From positions 2,356,001-2,420,000 of the forward strand of contig NZ_JAGIOP010000002.1 in NCBI RefSeq assembly GCF_017876775.1: a DNA stretch of 64,000 nt. Direction: 5' to 3'. The position numbers were made by a program, and so were the translations under genes. Below the pieces are notes generated by a model that saw nothing but the letters and a program-made list of their open reading frames with translations, made no database searches and had not been told where the DNA came from. The DNA comes from Mycolicibacterium lutetiense. GTDB taxonomy: Bacteria > Actinomycetota > Actinomycetes > Mycobacteriales > Mycobacteriaceae. Every line of letters begins with the position of its first letter. Positions within the stretch are counted from its first letter, which is position 1. Positions 54,762-63,184 of the stretch are shown piece after piece.

Positions 54762-56395
54762 TGCTGCTCCGCCTTCTCTCCTGCCGCCGGCTGCTCGTAG
54801 CCCTCCAACAACCGCCCGGTCAGCTTCTCGAACTCATCGCCCCAGCCGGAGTTGTCGGTACGGGCCAGCCCGCCCAGCTCGACGTTCACCGTACCCGCAG
54901 TCCCTGGCTGAATTCGAACCCAGACGCGGCGCCGGCGCACCACCAAGGACACCAGCAACCCGGCCATCATGGACATCGCGAACACCAGCACCCAGATCTG
55001 GGCGGGGTCGTGTGAGACCTGCAGGTTGACGAACGGGACCGCGCCGTCGAAGCGGACCTTGGTGCCGTCATCGAGCCGGGTGTCCTGGCCTTGCACCAGG
55101 TTGACGCGGGCGGCCTTGGTCAGCTGTTTGCGATCGATCAACCGGGGATCGAGGGAGAACAACGACTGCGGCCGGCCGGTGTCCAGGCCCGTGTCGCCGC
55201 GATAGATGTCGATGGCCACGGCGGGGTCGTTGAGCGCGGGGAAACTCGACGACAGCAGGGTGCCTTCGAGTTGCTTGGTCGGCGCGAACAGGCCCTGGAT
55301 GGCGATCTGGTGTTTGCGACGCTCGTCGGCGTCGGGGTAGGTGCCCGCGGGCGGGTCGATGCGCACCACCCCCGAGGACAGCAGGGTCATCTGTTCTTCG
55401 GGCCGCCACTGGATGGTCTGGCTGCGCTGTTGACCGTCGGGGAACGTCACGGTGAACGACGGCGCGTACCCGTGTCCCTGCAGGTACACGCGGTCCCCGC
55501 CGATGCGCAGCGGATGGTTGACCTCGAGGCGGTAGGGCCGCCAGGTGTTGGCGGCCAGATCATCGCCGGACTGGTAGTCGATGTCGGCGGCGAAGGACAA
55601 CGCCTGCCCGGTGGGCAGATAGTCCGCGTCGAAACTGTTGACCCGCAGGCAGACCGGGCTCAGTGAGGTGCCGTCGACGGTGTTGCCGGCCCGGAACGAG
55701 TCGAAGGCGGCCGGCGAGGCGGTGCAGAATCCGGGGCCGCCGTCGGCGATGACGATGACGTTGCCCTCGTAGCCGAACAACTTGCCCGCGGCCACCGCCA
55801 CCAGCAGACCGAGCAGCGAGAAGTGGAAGACGATGTTGCCGAACTCCCGCAGGTAGCCCTTCTCGGCTGAAATCTCGGTGCCGGCATCGGTCTGCCGGGT
55901 GAGCTTGCGCCAGCCCTTCAGCCGCCGCGTGACGGTGGTGGCGACCTCATCCATGTCGCCCGTCACCTGCTCGGCGTGGTGTTTGGGCAACCGGCCCAGG
56001 TTTCGCGGCGCAGGCACCGGCTCCGCCCGCAGGTTGTGGAAATGCTCGACAATCCGCGGGGTCAGGCAACCCACCAGCGAGATGAACAGCAACACGTAGA
56101 TGGCGGTGAACCAGAAGCTGGAGAACACGTCGAAGGCCTGCACGCGGTCCAGCCACGGACCCAGCGTGGGGTGGGCCGCCAGGTATTCGTCGACCTTGGA
56201 TTCGTTGAGGCTGCGTTGCGGCAACAACGCCCCCGGGATCGCGCCGAGCGCCAGCAGGAACAGCAACACCAGCGCGGTGCCCATCGACGTCAGGGTGCGC
56301 CAGGTGTTCCGTGCCAGCGCGAGCAGACGCGAAAGTACCCGGAAGGGCCCCTTTTGGGGTACCTGAGTGTCTGTTCGCGGGGAAACCTGGGTCAT
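54758..56395 (-). CDS. resB: ResB cytochrome c maturation protein (system II)
   Basis: ResB/Ccs1 protein of 545 aa. TM helices near 35-55 (GTALVLLFLLALGAIPGALL), about 95-117, about 190-210 and about 455-475, with a large extracytoplasmic domain between the last two. PQRSLNESKVDEYLAAHPTL and VFSSFWFTAIYVLLFISLVG are family blocks. It works with CcsA in haem delivery and apocytochrome handling. The first 25 or so codons (SPRTDTQVPQKGPFRVLSRL) lie on a copy of the dispersed palindrome, so the native start may be further in, for example before RNTWRTLTSMG. Start overlaps the ccdA stop. Confidence 0.93.
   Translation of the reverse strand: MTQVSPRTDTQVPQKGPFRVLSRLLALARNTWRTLTSMGTALVLLFLLALGAIPGALLPQRSLNESKVDEYLAAHPTLGPWLDRVQAFDVFSSFWFTAIYVLLFISLVGCLTPRIVEHFHNLRAEPVPAPRNLGRLPKHHAEQVTGDMDEVATTVTRRLKGWRKLTRQTDAGTEISAEKGYLREFGNIVFHFSLLGLLVAVAAGKLFGYEGNVIVIADGGPGFCTASPAAFDSFRAGNTVDGTSLSPVCLRVNSFDADYLPTGQALSFAADIDYQSGDDLAANTWRPYRLEVNHPLRIGGDRVYLQGHGYAPSFTVTFPDGQQRSQTIQWRPEEQMTLLSSGVVRIDPPAGTYPDADERRKHQIAIQGLFAPTKQLEGTLLSSSFPALNDPAVAIDIYRGDTGLDTGRPQSLFSLDPRLIDRKQLTKAARVNLVQGQDTRLDDGTKVRFDGAVPFVNLQVSHDPAQIWVLVFAMSMMAGLLVSLVVRRRRVWVRIQPGTAGTVNVELGGLARTDNSGWGDEFEKLTGRLLEGYEQPAAGEKAEQQ
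56319..56376. repeat. Dispersed palindrome, copy C, inside the resB 5' end
   Basis: The left arm GCGAGCAGACGCGAAAGTAC (56319-56338) matches copy A, including GACGCGAAAG. The right arm (GGGGTACC at 56356-56363, then GTCTGTTCGC) is diverged and pairs imperfectly. It covers the first codons of resB on the minus strand. Confidence 0.65.
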
Positions 56396-57183
56396 ATCGG
56401 GAGCCTCACATCACTGACGAAGGCGTCGCGCACCCACGACACGAACTCGTTCCACAAACCCGTCACCAGTGCCGTGCCCACCAGGATCAGCAGGATGCCG
56501 CCGAAGATCTGAATGGTCCGGGTGTGCTTGCGCAACCAGGCCAGGCTCGTCACCGCCCGCGCCGAACCCAGCGCCAGGAGTACGAACGGGATACCCAGCC
56601 CGAAGCAGTAGGCCAGTACCAGCACCACTCCGCGCGCCACGGTGGCGCCGTCGGTGGCCGAGGCCACCGCGATCACCCCGGTCAGCGTCGGGCCCAGGCA
56701 CGGGGTCCAGCCCAGCGCGAACACCGCACCCAGCAGCGGCGCCCCGGCCATCGTGGACCACTGCCGCGGGGCGAACCGGGCCTGACGCTGCAATGCCGGG
56801 ACGAAGCCGACGAACACCAGACCCATCGCGATCGTGACGACACCGCCGATGCGTTGCAGCAGAACCTGATTGGCGATCAACGTGGTGGTCATCCCGAGGA
56901 CGGCCACCGCGCCGAGCAGAAACACCACGGTGAAGCCGGCGACGAACAGGGCAGCCGCGCCGGCCACCCGCAGCCGGGCGGTCTTGGTGGCATGTCGCGT
57001 TGTTCCGGTGCCCGCGACCGCGTCGGAATCCTGCACGCCGACCACCGCGGCCAGATAGGACAGATAGCCGGGCACCAACGGCACCACACACGGCGAGGCG
57101 AACGACACCAACCCGGCCAGCACACTGATCCCCAGCGCCAGCAGCACCGGTCCGGCGGCGGCGATCTCGGCGAATCCGGTCAC
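56392..57183 (-). CDS. ccdA: CcdA thiol-disulfide membrane reductase
   Basis: Six-helix DsbD-core protein of 263 aa passing electrons across the membrane. Conserved cysteines are in LVSFASPCVVPLVPGYLSYL (TM1) and FALGWTPCLGPTLTGVIAVA (TM4), the usual CcdA pair. It would reduce the ResA-type thioredoxin encoded just upstream, keeping apocytochrome c thiols free. GTG 57183 overlaps the resA stop as GTGA. Matches Rv0527. Confidence 0.94.
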   Translation of the reverse strand: MTGFAEIAAAGPVLLALGISVLAGLVSFASPCVVPLVPGYLSYLAAVVGVQDSDAVAGTGTTRHATKTARLRVAGAAALFVAGFTVVFLLGAVAVLGMTTTLIANQVLLQRIGGVVTIAMGLVFVGFVPALQRQARFAPRQWSTMAGAPLLGAVFALGWTPCLGPTLTGVIAVASATDGATVARGVVLVLAYCFGLGIPFVLLALGSARAVTSLAWLRKHTRTIQIFGGILLILVGTALVTGLWNEFVSWVRDAFVSDVRLPI

Positions 57184-57785
57184 TGCACAGGCCCTTCGGC
57201 TGCCAGCCGCTCCACCACCGGTTGCAGATCGTCGGCCAGCAGTTCACGGAGGAACACCGCAGCCACCCGGTGCTGACGGTCCAGCACCACGGTCGACGGG
57301 ATCACCGTGGTCGGGTACTTGCCGCCGAACGCGATCATCGTGCGCATCGCCGGGTCGTAGATGGATGGGAAGGTGACCTTGCGGTCGGTGACGAAATCGA
57401 CTGCGGCCTGGCGGTTGTTGTCCCGAACGTCGATACCGAGGAACTGCACGCCGAGGCCGCGCGTCGCTTCATATACCTTCTGCAACTCGCCGATCTCGGC
57501 CCGGCAAGGCCCACACCACTGGCCCCACACGTTGATCACCACGACCTTGCCCGCAAAATCGTCCAGCGAGATGGCCTTCGCCGGGTCGAGCAAGTCAGGA
57601 CCGCTCAATTCGCCTGGGGTGCCGCGCTTTTCGGGAGGATCGTAGAAGATGTCGGTCTTGCCGCCGGGTGCGACGAATTCGAAAGTGCCACCCTGGGCCA
57701 CCGCGTCGTCACCCGTGGAGCATCCGGTGAGCAGCACCAGCCCGGCCAGCACTGCCGCACTCACCCGGGCGACCAACGACCTCAT
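57180..57785 (-). CDS. resA: ResA/TlpA-like thioredoxin lipoprotein
   Basis: Lipoprotein of 201 aa: lipobox LLTGC (Cys 22), then a TlpA/ResA domain with WGQWCGPCRAEIGELQKVY (active-site Cys 91 and 94), FLGIDVRDNN and the cis-Pro loop TVIPSTVVLD. It would reduce the CXXCH thiols of apocytochrome c before haem attachment, recharged by CcdA. Stop overlaps ccdA; the next gene upstream (phosphatase) ends where this begins. Matches Rv0526. Confidence 0.93.
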   Translation of the reverse strand: MRSLVARVSAAVLAGLVLLTGCSTGDDAVAQGGTFEFVAPGGKTDIFYDPPEKRGTPGELSGPDLLDPAKAISLDDFAGKVVVINVWGQWCGPCRAEIGELQKVYEATRGLGVQFLGIDVRDNNRQAAVDFVTDRKVTFPSIYDPAMRTMIAFGGKYPTTVIPSTVVLDRQHRVAAVFLRELLADDLQPVVERLAAEGPVQ

Positions 57786-58400
57786 TCAGATTCCCCAGGG
57801 CTCCGTGTAGCCCCACCGGGTCAGCGTGTCGTCCTCGAAGGTGAACGACGTGATCGAGGACAGATTGCACAGCCGGCTGTGCGGCAACGGCAGGTGGGCC
57901 AGCTTGCGCCCGGTCATCGCCCGGCGCAGCGTCTCGACCGGAAGCTGATGGCTGACACAGACCGCCTCGTGCCCGGCCGCCTTCTCCCGCGCCCGGTGCA
58001 TGGCCGCCATCATCCGGGGCGCGATCTCGGCATAGGGCTCACCCCACGACGGCTTGGCGGGGTTACGCAGCTTCGGCCAGTTCCGCGGGTCGCGCAGGGC
58101 GCCGTCGCCGGGGGCCACCCGCTCCCCCTCGAACTGGTTCCACGACTCGATCAGGTCACCGTCGGTGGCGATCGGCAGCTTGTGGCTTTCGGCGATCGGC
58201 GTTGCCGTCTCCTGGGCCCGCTCCAGCGGGGAGGCCACCACGTAGACGACGTCCCGGTCGGCCAGCCAGTCGGCGGCGGCCCGGGCCTGAGCCTGGCCAC
58301 GCTCGGAGAGGTGATAGCCGGGCAGCCGGCCGTAGAGGACCTTCTCCGGGTTGAACACCTCGCCGTGACGCATCACATGCACGGTCGTGCGTACGGTCAC
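57786..58400 (-). CDS. Histidine phosphatase superfamily protein (Rv0525 homolog)
   Basis: Phosphoglycerate mutase-like phosphatase of 204 aa: catalytic [13 protein letters not shown] (RHG, His about 11), [30 protein letters not shown] and the second His in [13 protein letters not shown]. Substrate unknown. The GTG at 58400 overlaps the hemL stop (GTGA), and it is directly followed by resA, so it belongs to the haem/cytochrome operon. Confidence 0.9.
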   Translation of the reverse strand: MTVRTTVHVMRHGEVFNPEKVLYGRLPGYHLSERGQAQARAAADWLADRDVVYVVASPLERAQETATPIAESHKLPIATDGDLIESWNQFEGERVAPGDGALRDPRNWPKLRNPAKPSWGEPYAEIAPRMMAAMHRAREKAAGHEAVCVSHQLPVETLRRAMTGRKLAHLPLPHSRLCNLSSITSFTFEDDTLTRWGYTEPWGI

Positions 58401-59710
58401 GGGCGGGCCTCCGCGGCGGCGCGAGCCGCGCCGGGCAATGCGTCGGCGATGCGCTCGAACGCCTCATCATCCAAAGCCGCTGAGACAAACCATGTTTCGA
58501 AAGCACTGCACGGCGGGTACACGCCGGCCTCCAGCAAAGCGTGGAAGAACGGGGGGAAACGCCAGGTTTCGGTGGCCTTGGCCGCGGCGAAGTCGTTGAC
58601 CGGCTCGTCGGTGAAGAACACGCTGAGCATGTTGCCCGCGCGCTGCACCCGGTGCGCCACTCCGGCATCCGTCAGGGCGCCGGTGAACAGCCCGGCCAGC
58701 CGGTCGGCGTTGGCGTCCACCCGGGCGTAGGCGGCGGCGTCGGCGTGGCGCAGCGTGGCCAGGCCCGCCGCCATCGCCACCGGGTTACCGGACAGGGTCC
58801 CGGCCTGATAGACGGGCCCCAGCGGGGCCAGGCGACCCATCACCTCGGCACTGCCGCCGAACGCCGCGGCGGGCAGGCCGCCACTCATCACCTTGCCGAA
58901 AGTGAACAGGTCGGCGTCGACGGGATCCAGGCCGTACCAACCGGCGCGGCTCACCCGGAAGCCCGTCATCACCTCATCGAGGATCAACAGCGCACCGTGG
59001 GCGGCGGTGATCCGGCGCAACGCGGCGTTGAAGCCGGGCAGCGGCGGCACCGTTCCCATGTTTCCCGGGCTGGCTTCGGTGATGACACAGGCGATCTCGT
59101 CGCCGAACCGGCCGAAGATCTCTTCCACCGCGGCGACGTTGTTGTAGGGCAGCACGATGGTGTCGGCCGCGGCCGCACCGGTGACGCCGGGCGAGGACGG
59201 CAGCCCCAGGGTGGCCACCCCCGAACCGGCGTCGGCCAACAGCGCGTCGCTGTGCCCGTGGTAGCAGCCGGAGAACTTGATGATCTTGGCGCGGCCGGTG
59301 TAGCCACGGGCCAGTCGGATCGCGCTCATGGTCGCCTCGGTGCCGGAGTTGACCAGCCGCAGACGGTCCACCGGGGCCACCCGGTCGATGATCTCGGTGG
59401 CCAGTTCGGTCTCCGACGGGGTCGGGGCGCCGAAGCTCAGCCCGTTGACCGCCACCTTCTGCACGGCCTCGACAACCTCCGGGTGGGCGTGGCCGAGCAG
59501 CGCCGGCCCCCACGAACAGACCAGGTCGACGTACCGATTGTCATCGGCATCGGTCAGCCAGTAGCCCTTCGCCGAGGTGATGAAGCGCGGGGTGCCGCCG
59601 ACCGAGCTGAAGGCACGCACCGGGGAGTTCACGCCACCGGGGATCACTGCGCAGGCATCGGCGAACAGCTGGGCCGACCGCTCAGTCTGCTTTTCCACAC
59701 GCATGGCCAC
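58397..59710 (-). CDS. hemL: Glutamate-1-semialdehyde 2,1-aminomutase
   Basis: PLP-dependent class III aminotransferase of 437 aa forming 5-aminolevulinate, the first tetrapyrrole precursor in the C5 pathway. [63 protein letters not shown] (PLP Asp) and [20 protein letters not shown] (Schiff-base Lys) are diagnostic. GTG 59710 or ATG 59704 could start. It heads the operon hemL-phosphatase-resA-ccdA-resB-ccsA, linking haem supply with cytochrome c assembly. Confidence 0.96.
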   Translation of the reverse strand: MAMRVEKQTERSAQLFADACAVIPGGVNSPVRAFSSVGGTPRFITSAKGYWLTDADDNRYVDLVCSWGPALLGHAHPEVVEAVQKVAVNGLSFGAPTPSETELATEIIDRVAPVDRLRLVNSGTEATMSAIRLARGYTGRAKIIKFSGCYHGHSDALLADAGSGVATLGLPSSPGVTGAAAADTIVLPYNNVAAVEEIFGRFGDEIACVITEASPGNMGTVPPLPGFNAALRRITAAHGALLILDEVMTGFRVSRAGWYGLDPVDADLFTFGKVMSGGLPAAAFGGSAEVMGRLAPLGPVYQAGTLSGNPVAMAAGLATLRHADAAAYARVDANADRLAGLFTGALTDAGVAHRVQRAGNMLSVFFTDEPVNDFAAAKATETWRFPPFFHALLEAGVYPPCSAFETWFVSAALDDEAFERIADALPGAARAAAEARP

Positions 59711-59761
59711 CAGTGTCCCAGCCGGTGCAAATCGGTCAACTACAGGGTGTAGTGGACTCGG

Positions 59762-60148
59762 TCACCCCGCCGGCGTCAGCGCGAACACCGGGTGATCGGC
59801 GTCATCGGGCAGATCGCGGAAGTAACCCTCCACGACTTTGCCGGCCAATGGGCGGTAGGCCGCGATGATCGGCGCCCGCTGCTCGACCGGAACCTCGGCC
59901 GCGACGTAGCTGGACTTCCCCAGCCTCACCTGCGGATCAGCCCGGATATTGCGCACCCAGGCTGATTCACCACGGGTGGAGACCAGGTACTTCACCCCGT
60001 CCACCTCAGGGACCACGACGGGGATCTGCTGTGGTTCCTTGCTGGTCCGTCGGGTCACGGTGAGTGTCTCGCTGTGCCCCACGCCGGTCACCATGGCGAT
60101 CCGGTTGAACACCTTCCGGACGAACCACGGCGGTTTGAGATACGCCAT
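59762..60148 (-). CDS. Deazaflavin-dependent nitroreductase family protein (Rv0523c homolog)
   Basis: DUF385-type split-barrel protein of 128 aa: YLKPPWFVRKVFNRIAMVTG, LTVTRRTSKEPQQIPVVVPE, YLVSTRGESAWVRNIRADPQ and a C-terminal DHPVFALTPAG. Likely F420 binding. Divergent from the next DUF385 gene (45 bp between starts) and upstream of hemL in the same direction. Substrate unknown. Confidence 0.88.
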   Translation of the reverse strand: MAYLKPPWFVRKVFNRIAMVTGVGHSETLTVTRRTSKEPQQIPVVVPEVDGVKYLVSTRGESAWVRNIRADPQVRLGKSSYVAAEVPVEQRAPIIAAYRPLAGKVVEGYFRDLPDDADHPVFALTPAG

Positions 60149-60193
60149 GGGTCCAGTCTCGGCTCATTCGACCCGGCGCGGCAAGATGAGGCG

Positions 60194-60580
60194 ATGGTGC
60201 GATTCTCCGAACGCCGGGCACGGTTCAACCGACGCGTCACCAACCCGCTCTTCCGGCCCCTGTCGGGGTACCTGCCGATCTGGTCGATCGTCGAGCACAC
60301 CGGGCGACGCAGCGGCACGGCCTACCGCACCCCGGTGACGGTGTTCAGCACCGACGACGGGGTGGCGGTGCTACTGCCCTATGGGCGACAACGAGATTGG
60401 GTGAAGAATCTGCAGTGTGCCGGTGGCGGCCGAGTGAAGTTCGAAGGGCGCACCTTTGCCGTGGATCAGCCCAGAATCGTGCCGACCACCGAGGCACTGC
60501 CACTCCTGAAGGCGCCGTGGCGCCAACTGATGGGGCGCGTGGGTGTGGAGCACACGCTGTTGCTCAGACGAGCCGGCTGA
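60194..60580 (+). CDS. Deazaflavin-dependent nitroreductase family protein (tandem copy 1)
   Basis: DUF385-like protein of 128 aa: FNRRVTNPLFRPLSGYLPIW, VEHTGRRSGTAYRTPVTVFS (cofactor site), LLPYGRQRDWVKNLQCAGGG and an end HTLLLRRAG. ATG 60194. It shares its layout and several blocks with the next gene, 126 bp downstream, so the two are tandem duplicates. Between them (60581-60706) nothing is recognised. Confidence 0.86.
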   Translation: MVRFSERRARFNRRVTNPLFRPLSGYLPIWSIVEHTGRRSGTAYRTPVTVFSTDDGVAVLLPYGRQRDWVKNLQCAGGGRVKFEGRTFAVDQPRIVPTTEALPLLKAPWRQLMGRVGVEHTLLLRRAG

Positions 60581-60706
60581 CCCTCGGAGTTCGCGGCGCC
60601 TACACCGAGGATTGCAGTCAGCATCAAGCATGTAGTGCCAGCCGGCCCACCAAGATCCGACCACAGTAGGTTGTGACCGCCGTCACGGCCGCGATTGAAT
60701 GGGGCC

Positions 60707-61087
60707 ATGCAACTCCCGCAATGGCTGGCCCGGTTCAACCGCCACGTCACCAACCCGATCCAGCGACTCTGGGCGGGCTGGGCACCGACGTTCGGGATTC
60801 TCGAGCACGTCGGCCGCAAATCAGGTCGGACCTACCGAACTCCCTTGAGCGTCTTTTCGACCGACACCGGGGTGGCGATTCTGTTGACCTACGGGCCGGA
60901 CCGCGACTGGTTGAAGAACATCACCGCGGCCGACGGTGCCGAGATGCGTCGCCATGGCAAGACCATCCGGCTCGCCGACCCGCGGGTGGTGTCCAAGTCC
61001 GAGGCCGCGCCCCACGTGAAAGGTGGCGTCAGGCGGGTCTTCGCCCGGCTGCCGTTCGAGCAGGCGGTGCTGCTGCGGCGGGTCTGA
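60707..61087 (+). CDS. Deazaflavin-dependent nitroreductase family protein (tandem copy 2)
   Basis: DUF385-like protein of 126 aa: LARFNRHVTNPIQRLWAGWA, LEHVGRKSGRTYRTPLSVFS, LLTYGPDRDWLKNITAADGA and an end QAVLLRRV. Closely parallels the preceding gene. ATG 60707. Its last 59 bp overlap the 3' end of the convergent lipase gene. Confidence 0.85.
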   Translation: MQLPQWLARFNRHVTNPIQRLWAGWAPTFGILEHVGRKSGRTYRTPLSVFSTDTGVAILLTYGPDRDWLKNITAADGAEMRRHGKTIRLADPRVVSKSEAAPHVKGGVRRVFARLPFEQAVLLRRV

Positions 61088-62369
61088 CGCCCCACGAACG
61101 GGGTGTCAGCCGCCGCCCCAAGGCGACTTTCATTGCCACCACAGCCATCCCGAGCAGTCCGCGCAGCACCTTGAGTGAACCCGCTGTCGACCAGACCGTG
61201 GTGGTGCTGGGAGGCGGAAGCGGTTGTCCGATGATCCGGTCGGTGAGCCATTCCAGTGCCAGCGGTGCTGACAAGGGCATCAGGGTGATGTGTTCGCTGA
61301 GCCGGTCGCGCAGGTACTGCACGTGCACCCCGGCGTCGAGGTAGCGCTGGACCTGTCCGTCGACGTCGGCGATGTCGACGAACTGATCGTGTACGGGATG
61401 CACCACCAGCACCGGGCAGCGGGGCGCGTGCATACCCAGCCGCAGATCGTCGATGATCGTGACGACTTCGGGGTTGGCGAGTAGGTCGGCCAACGGCACG
61501 TCTATGTAGTGGTCGATGTCGTCGCCGCGGAAACGCCTGACTGCCGCGATGGTGCCCAGCGTTTCGATCTCGGCGAGCCTTCGCAGTCCGGTCGGGTTGA
61601 CGTGGCTGTTGAGCAGGCGGTCCAGGTCGGGATAGAGGTGGCGGATCGCTGCTACGACCATGGCCGGCAGCCCGGCCAGCCAGGTGCCGTTGAGCTTGAG
61701 CAAGGCCTGCCCCGGATCGCCCACCGGCGCGCCGAGCACGGCGCCGACGACACGGAGCTCTGGGGCGTACGTCGCGGCCATCTCGGCCGCCCACGAGCTG
61801 GCCATCCCGCCCCCGGAGTACCCCCAAAATGCAACCGGCGCATCGTGATTCAAACCAAGCGCCTCGAACGCCATCGCCGCACGGACACCGTCGAGCACCC
61901 GGTAACCGGGTTCCCGCGGCGCACCGAAATGCCCACCGCGTCCCTCATGGTCGGCGATCGACACCGCCCAGCCGCGGCGCAACGCATTGGCGATGACCAG
62001 CAGCTCGAACTGCGGGACACAGCCCGGTGACCGGGCGCCGCGCTGCAGCGCATACGACGGGAAATGCCGGTCGACGATTGCGTCGATCGCACACTGGTAG
62101 GCCAATACGGGTCGAGCCTGCGCCGGGTCAGCCCAGGCGGGTAGCAGCACAGTGGTGACCGCAGCCTCCGGGCGCAGGTCGAGATCGCTGCTGCGGTAGA
62201 GCAACTGCCACGCCGAAACCTGCTGCCGCACCGTTCCGAGAAATGCGAGCTCGATCTCGCGGGCGCGCAGGACAGTGCCGGGCGGCCGGGATTCGAACCC
62301 GGCCGGCGGATCGAAGAACGGATCCGCACCGGGCAACAGTGGCACGGAGGTCTTGGACGCGCGCGTCAT
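61029..62369 (-). CDS. Secretory lipase family protein (LIP-type alpha/beta hydrolase)
   Basis: Alpha/beta hydrolase of 446 aa of the fungal/mycobacterial LIP family (PF03583). SADHEGRGGHFG-type block is present as VSIADHEGRGGHFGAPREPG, the nucleophile elbow is FWGYSGGGMASSW, VHPVHDQFVDIADVD supplies the acid and LSEHITLMP the His. No clear signal peptide is visible at the N-terminus. The Ala/Arg-rich end (APPARTAAGRRPA) reads through the 3' end of the opposite DUF385 gene. Start overlaps the SDR stop (ATGA). Confidence 0.86.
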   Translation of the reverse strand: MTRASKTSVPLLPGADPFFDPPAGFESRPPGTVLRAREIELAFLGTVRQQVSAWQLLYRSSDLDLRPEAAVTTVLLPAWADPAQARPVLAYQCAIDAIVDRHFPSYALQRGARSPGCVPQFELLVIANALRRGWAVSIADHEGRGGHFGAPREPGYRVLDGVRAAMAFEALGLNHDAPVAFWGYSGGGMASSWAAEMAATYAPELRVVGAVLGAPVGDPGQALLKLNGTWLAGLPAMVVAAIRHLYPDLDRLLNSHVNPTGLRRLAEIETLGTIAAVRRFRGDDIDHYIDVPLADLLANPEVVTIIDDLRLGMHAPRCPVLVVHPVHDQFVDIADVDGQVQRYLDAGVHVQYLRDRLSEHITLMPLSAPLALEWLTDRIIGQPLPPPSTTTVWSTAGSLKVLRGLLGMAVVAMKVALGRRLTPRSWGVRPAAAAPPARTAAGRRPA

Positions 62370-63184
62370 CCCAGCGACCCCTGTTCGTACCCCCGCCGGG
62401 AGTCTTTATCGGTGCTGGCGACCTGGTCGGGCACCATGCGGGCGAGCACGACATCACGGACGGCCTGCGGTAGGAGCTCCACCACACGGACTGTCAGTCC
62501 GATATAGCGCGGCACCGTCACCTCGAATCGCGGGCGTTCGATCACTGCGACGACGGCGCGGGCCACGTCGCCGGGCTGCAGCAGTTTCGCCGCGCCAGTG
62601 GCGGTGCCGCGGGCCAGTTCGGTGTCGACCACACCCGGCATGACGACCGAGATCTCGACGCCGGTGCCCCGCAGTTCAGCGCGTACGGCCCGCAGGTAGC
62701 CGAGCACCGCGTGTTTGGTGGCGGCGTAGGTGGCCTCGCCCGGCGGGGACAGCTTCGAGGCCGCCGAGGCGATCGTGACGATGTGCCCGTGACGGCGTGC
62801 CCGCATAGCGGGCGCGGCTGCCTTCACTCCGCGGATGACGCCGTGCAGATTCACCTCGATCTGCCGGCACGTGGCGTCCTCGGACTCCTCGTCGAACTTG
62901 CCGACCCACATCACGCCGGCGTTGTTCACCAGAACATCGATCGGTCCCCATTTCGCTTGTACCGCATCGAGAAACGTGGTGAACGACGCGGTCTCGGTAA
63001 CGTCGAGGTCGAACCCTTCCACGGTGCCGGCGATGCCGGCTGCTACGCGGCGGGCGCCAAGGCCGTCGCGATCACCGATCGCGACGCGCGCACCGGCGGC
63101 CGCCAACTGCTCGGCGATGGCACGGCCGATTCCGGCGGCCCCACCGGTCACCGCGACTACCCGCCCCGTGAGCGACCGGTTCAC
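62366..63184 (-). CDS. Short-chain dehydrogenase/reductase
   Basis: SDR of 272 aa: VTGGAAGIGRAIAEQLAAAG, IGDRDG (Asp suggests NAD), NNAGVMWVGKFDEESE, IASAASKLS (Ser) and YAATKHAV (Tyr, Lys). The C-terminal 60 residues (GLTVRVVELLPQAVRDVVLA) are typical of the acyl-CoA/lipid SDRs found beside lipases. GTG 63184 overlaps the MBL stop as GTGA and the stop overlaps the lipase ATG, so the three form one operon. Confidence 0.9.
   Translation of the reverse strand: MNRSLTGRVVAVTGGAAGIGRAIAEQLAAAGARVAIGDRDGLGARRVAAGIAGTVEGFDLDVTETASFTTFLDAVQAKWGPIDVLVNNAGVMWVGKFDEESEDATCRQIEVNLHGVIRGVKAAAPAMRARRHGHIVTIASAASKLSPPGEATYAATKHAVLGYLRAVRAELRGTGVEISVVMPGVVDTELARGTATGAAKLLQPGDVARAVVAVIERPRFEVTVPRYIGLTVRVVELLPQAVRDVVLARMVPDQVASTDKDSRRGYEQGSLG

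Noticed and set aside
53214..54800. Open frame of 528 codons on the + strand across the ATPase and ccsA genes
   Set aside because: It is antisense to two genes with clear domains and has low-complexity Arg/Gly/His-rich sequence typical of GC-rich shadow frames.
57222..58730. Open frame of 502 codons on the + strand opposite resA and the phosphatase
   Set aside because: Antisense to well-supported genes and no recognisable domain.
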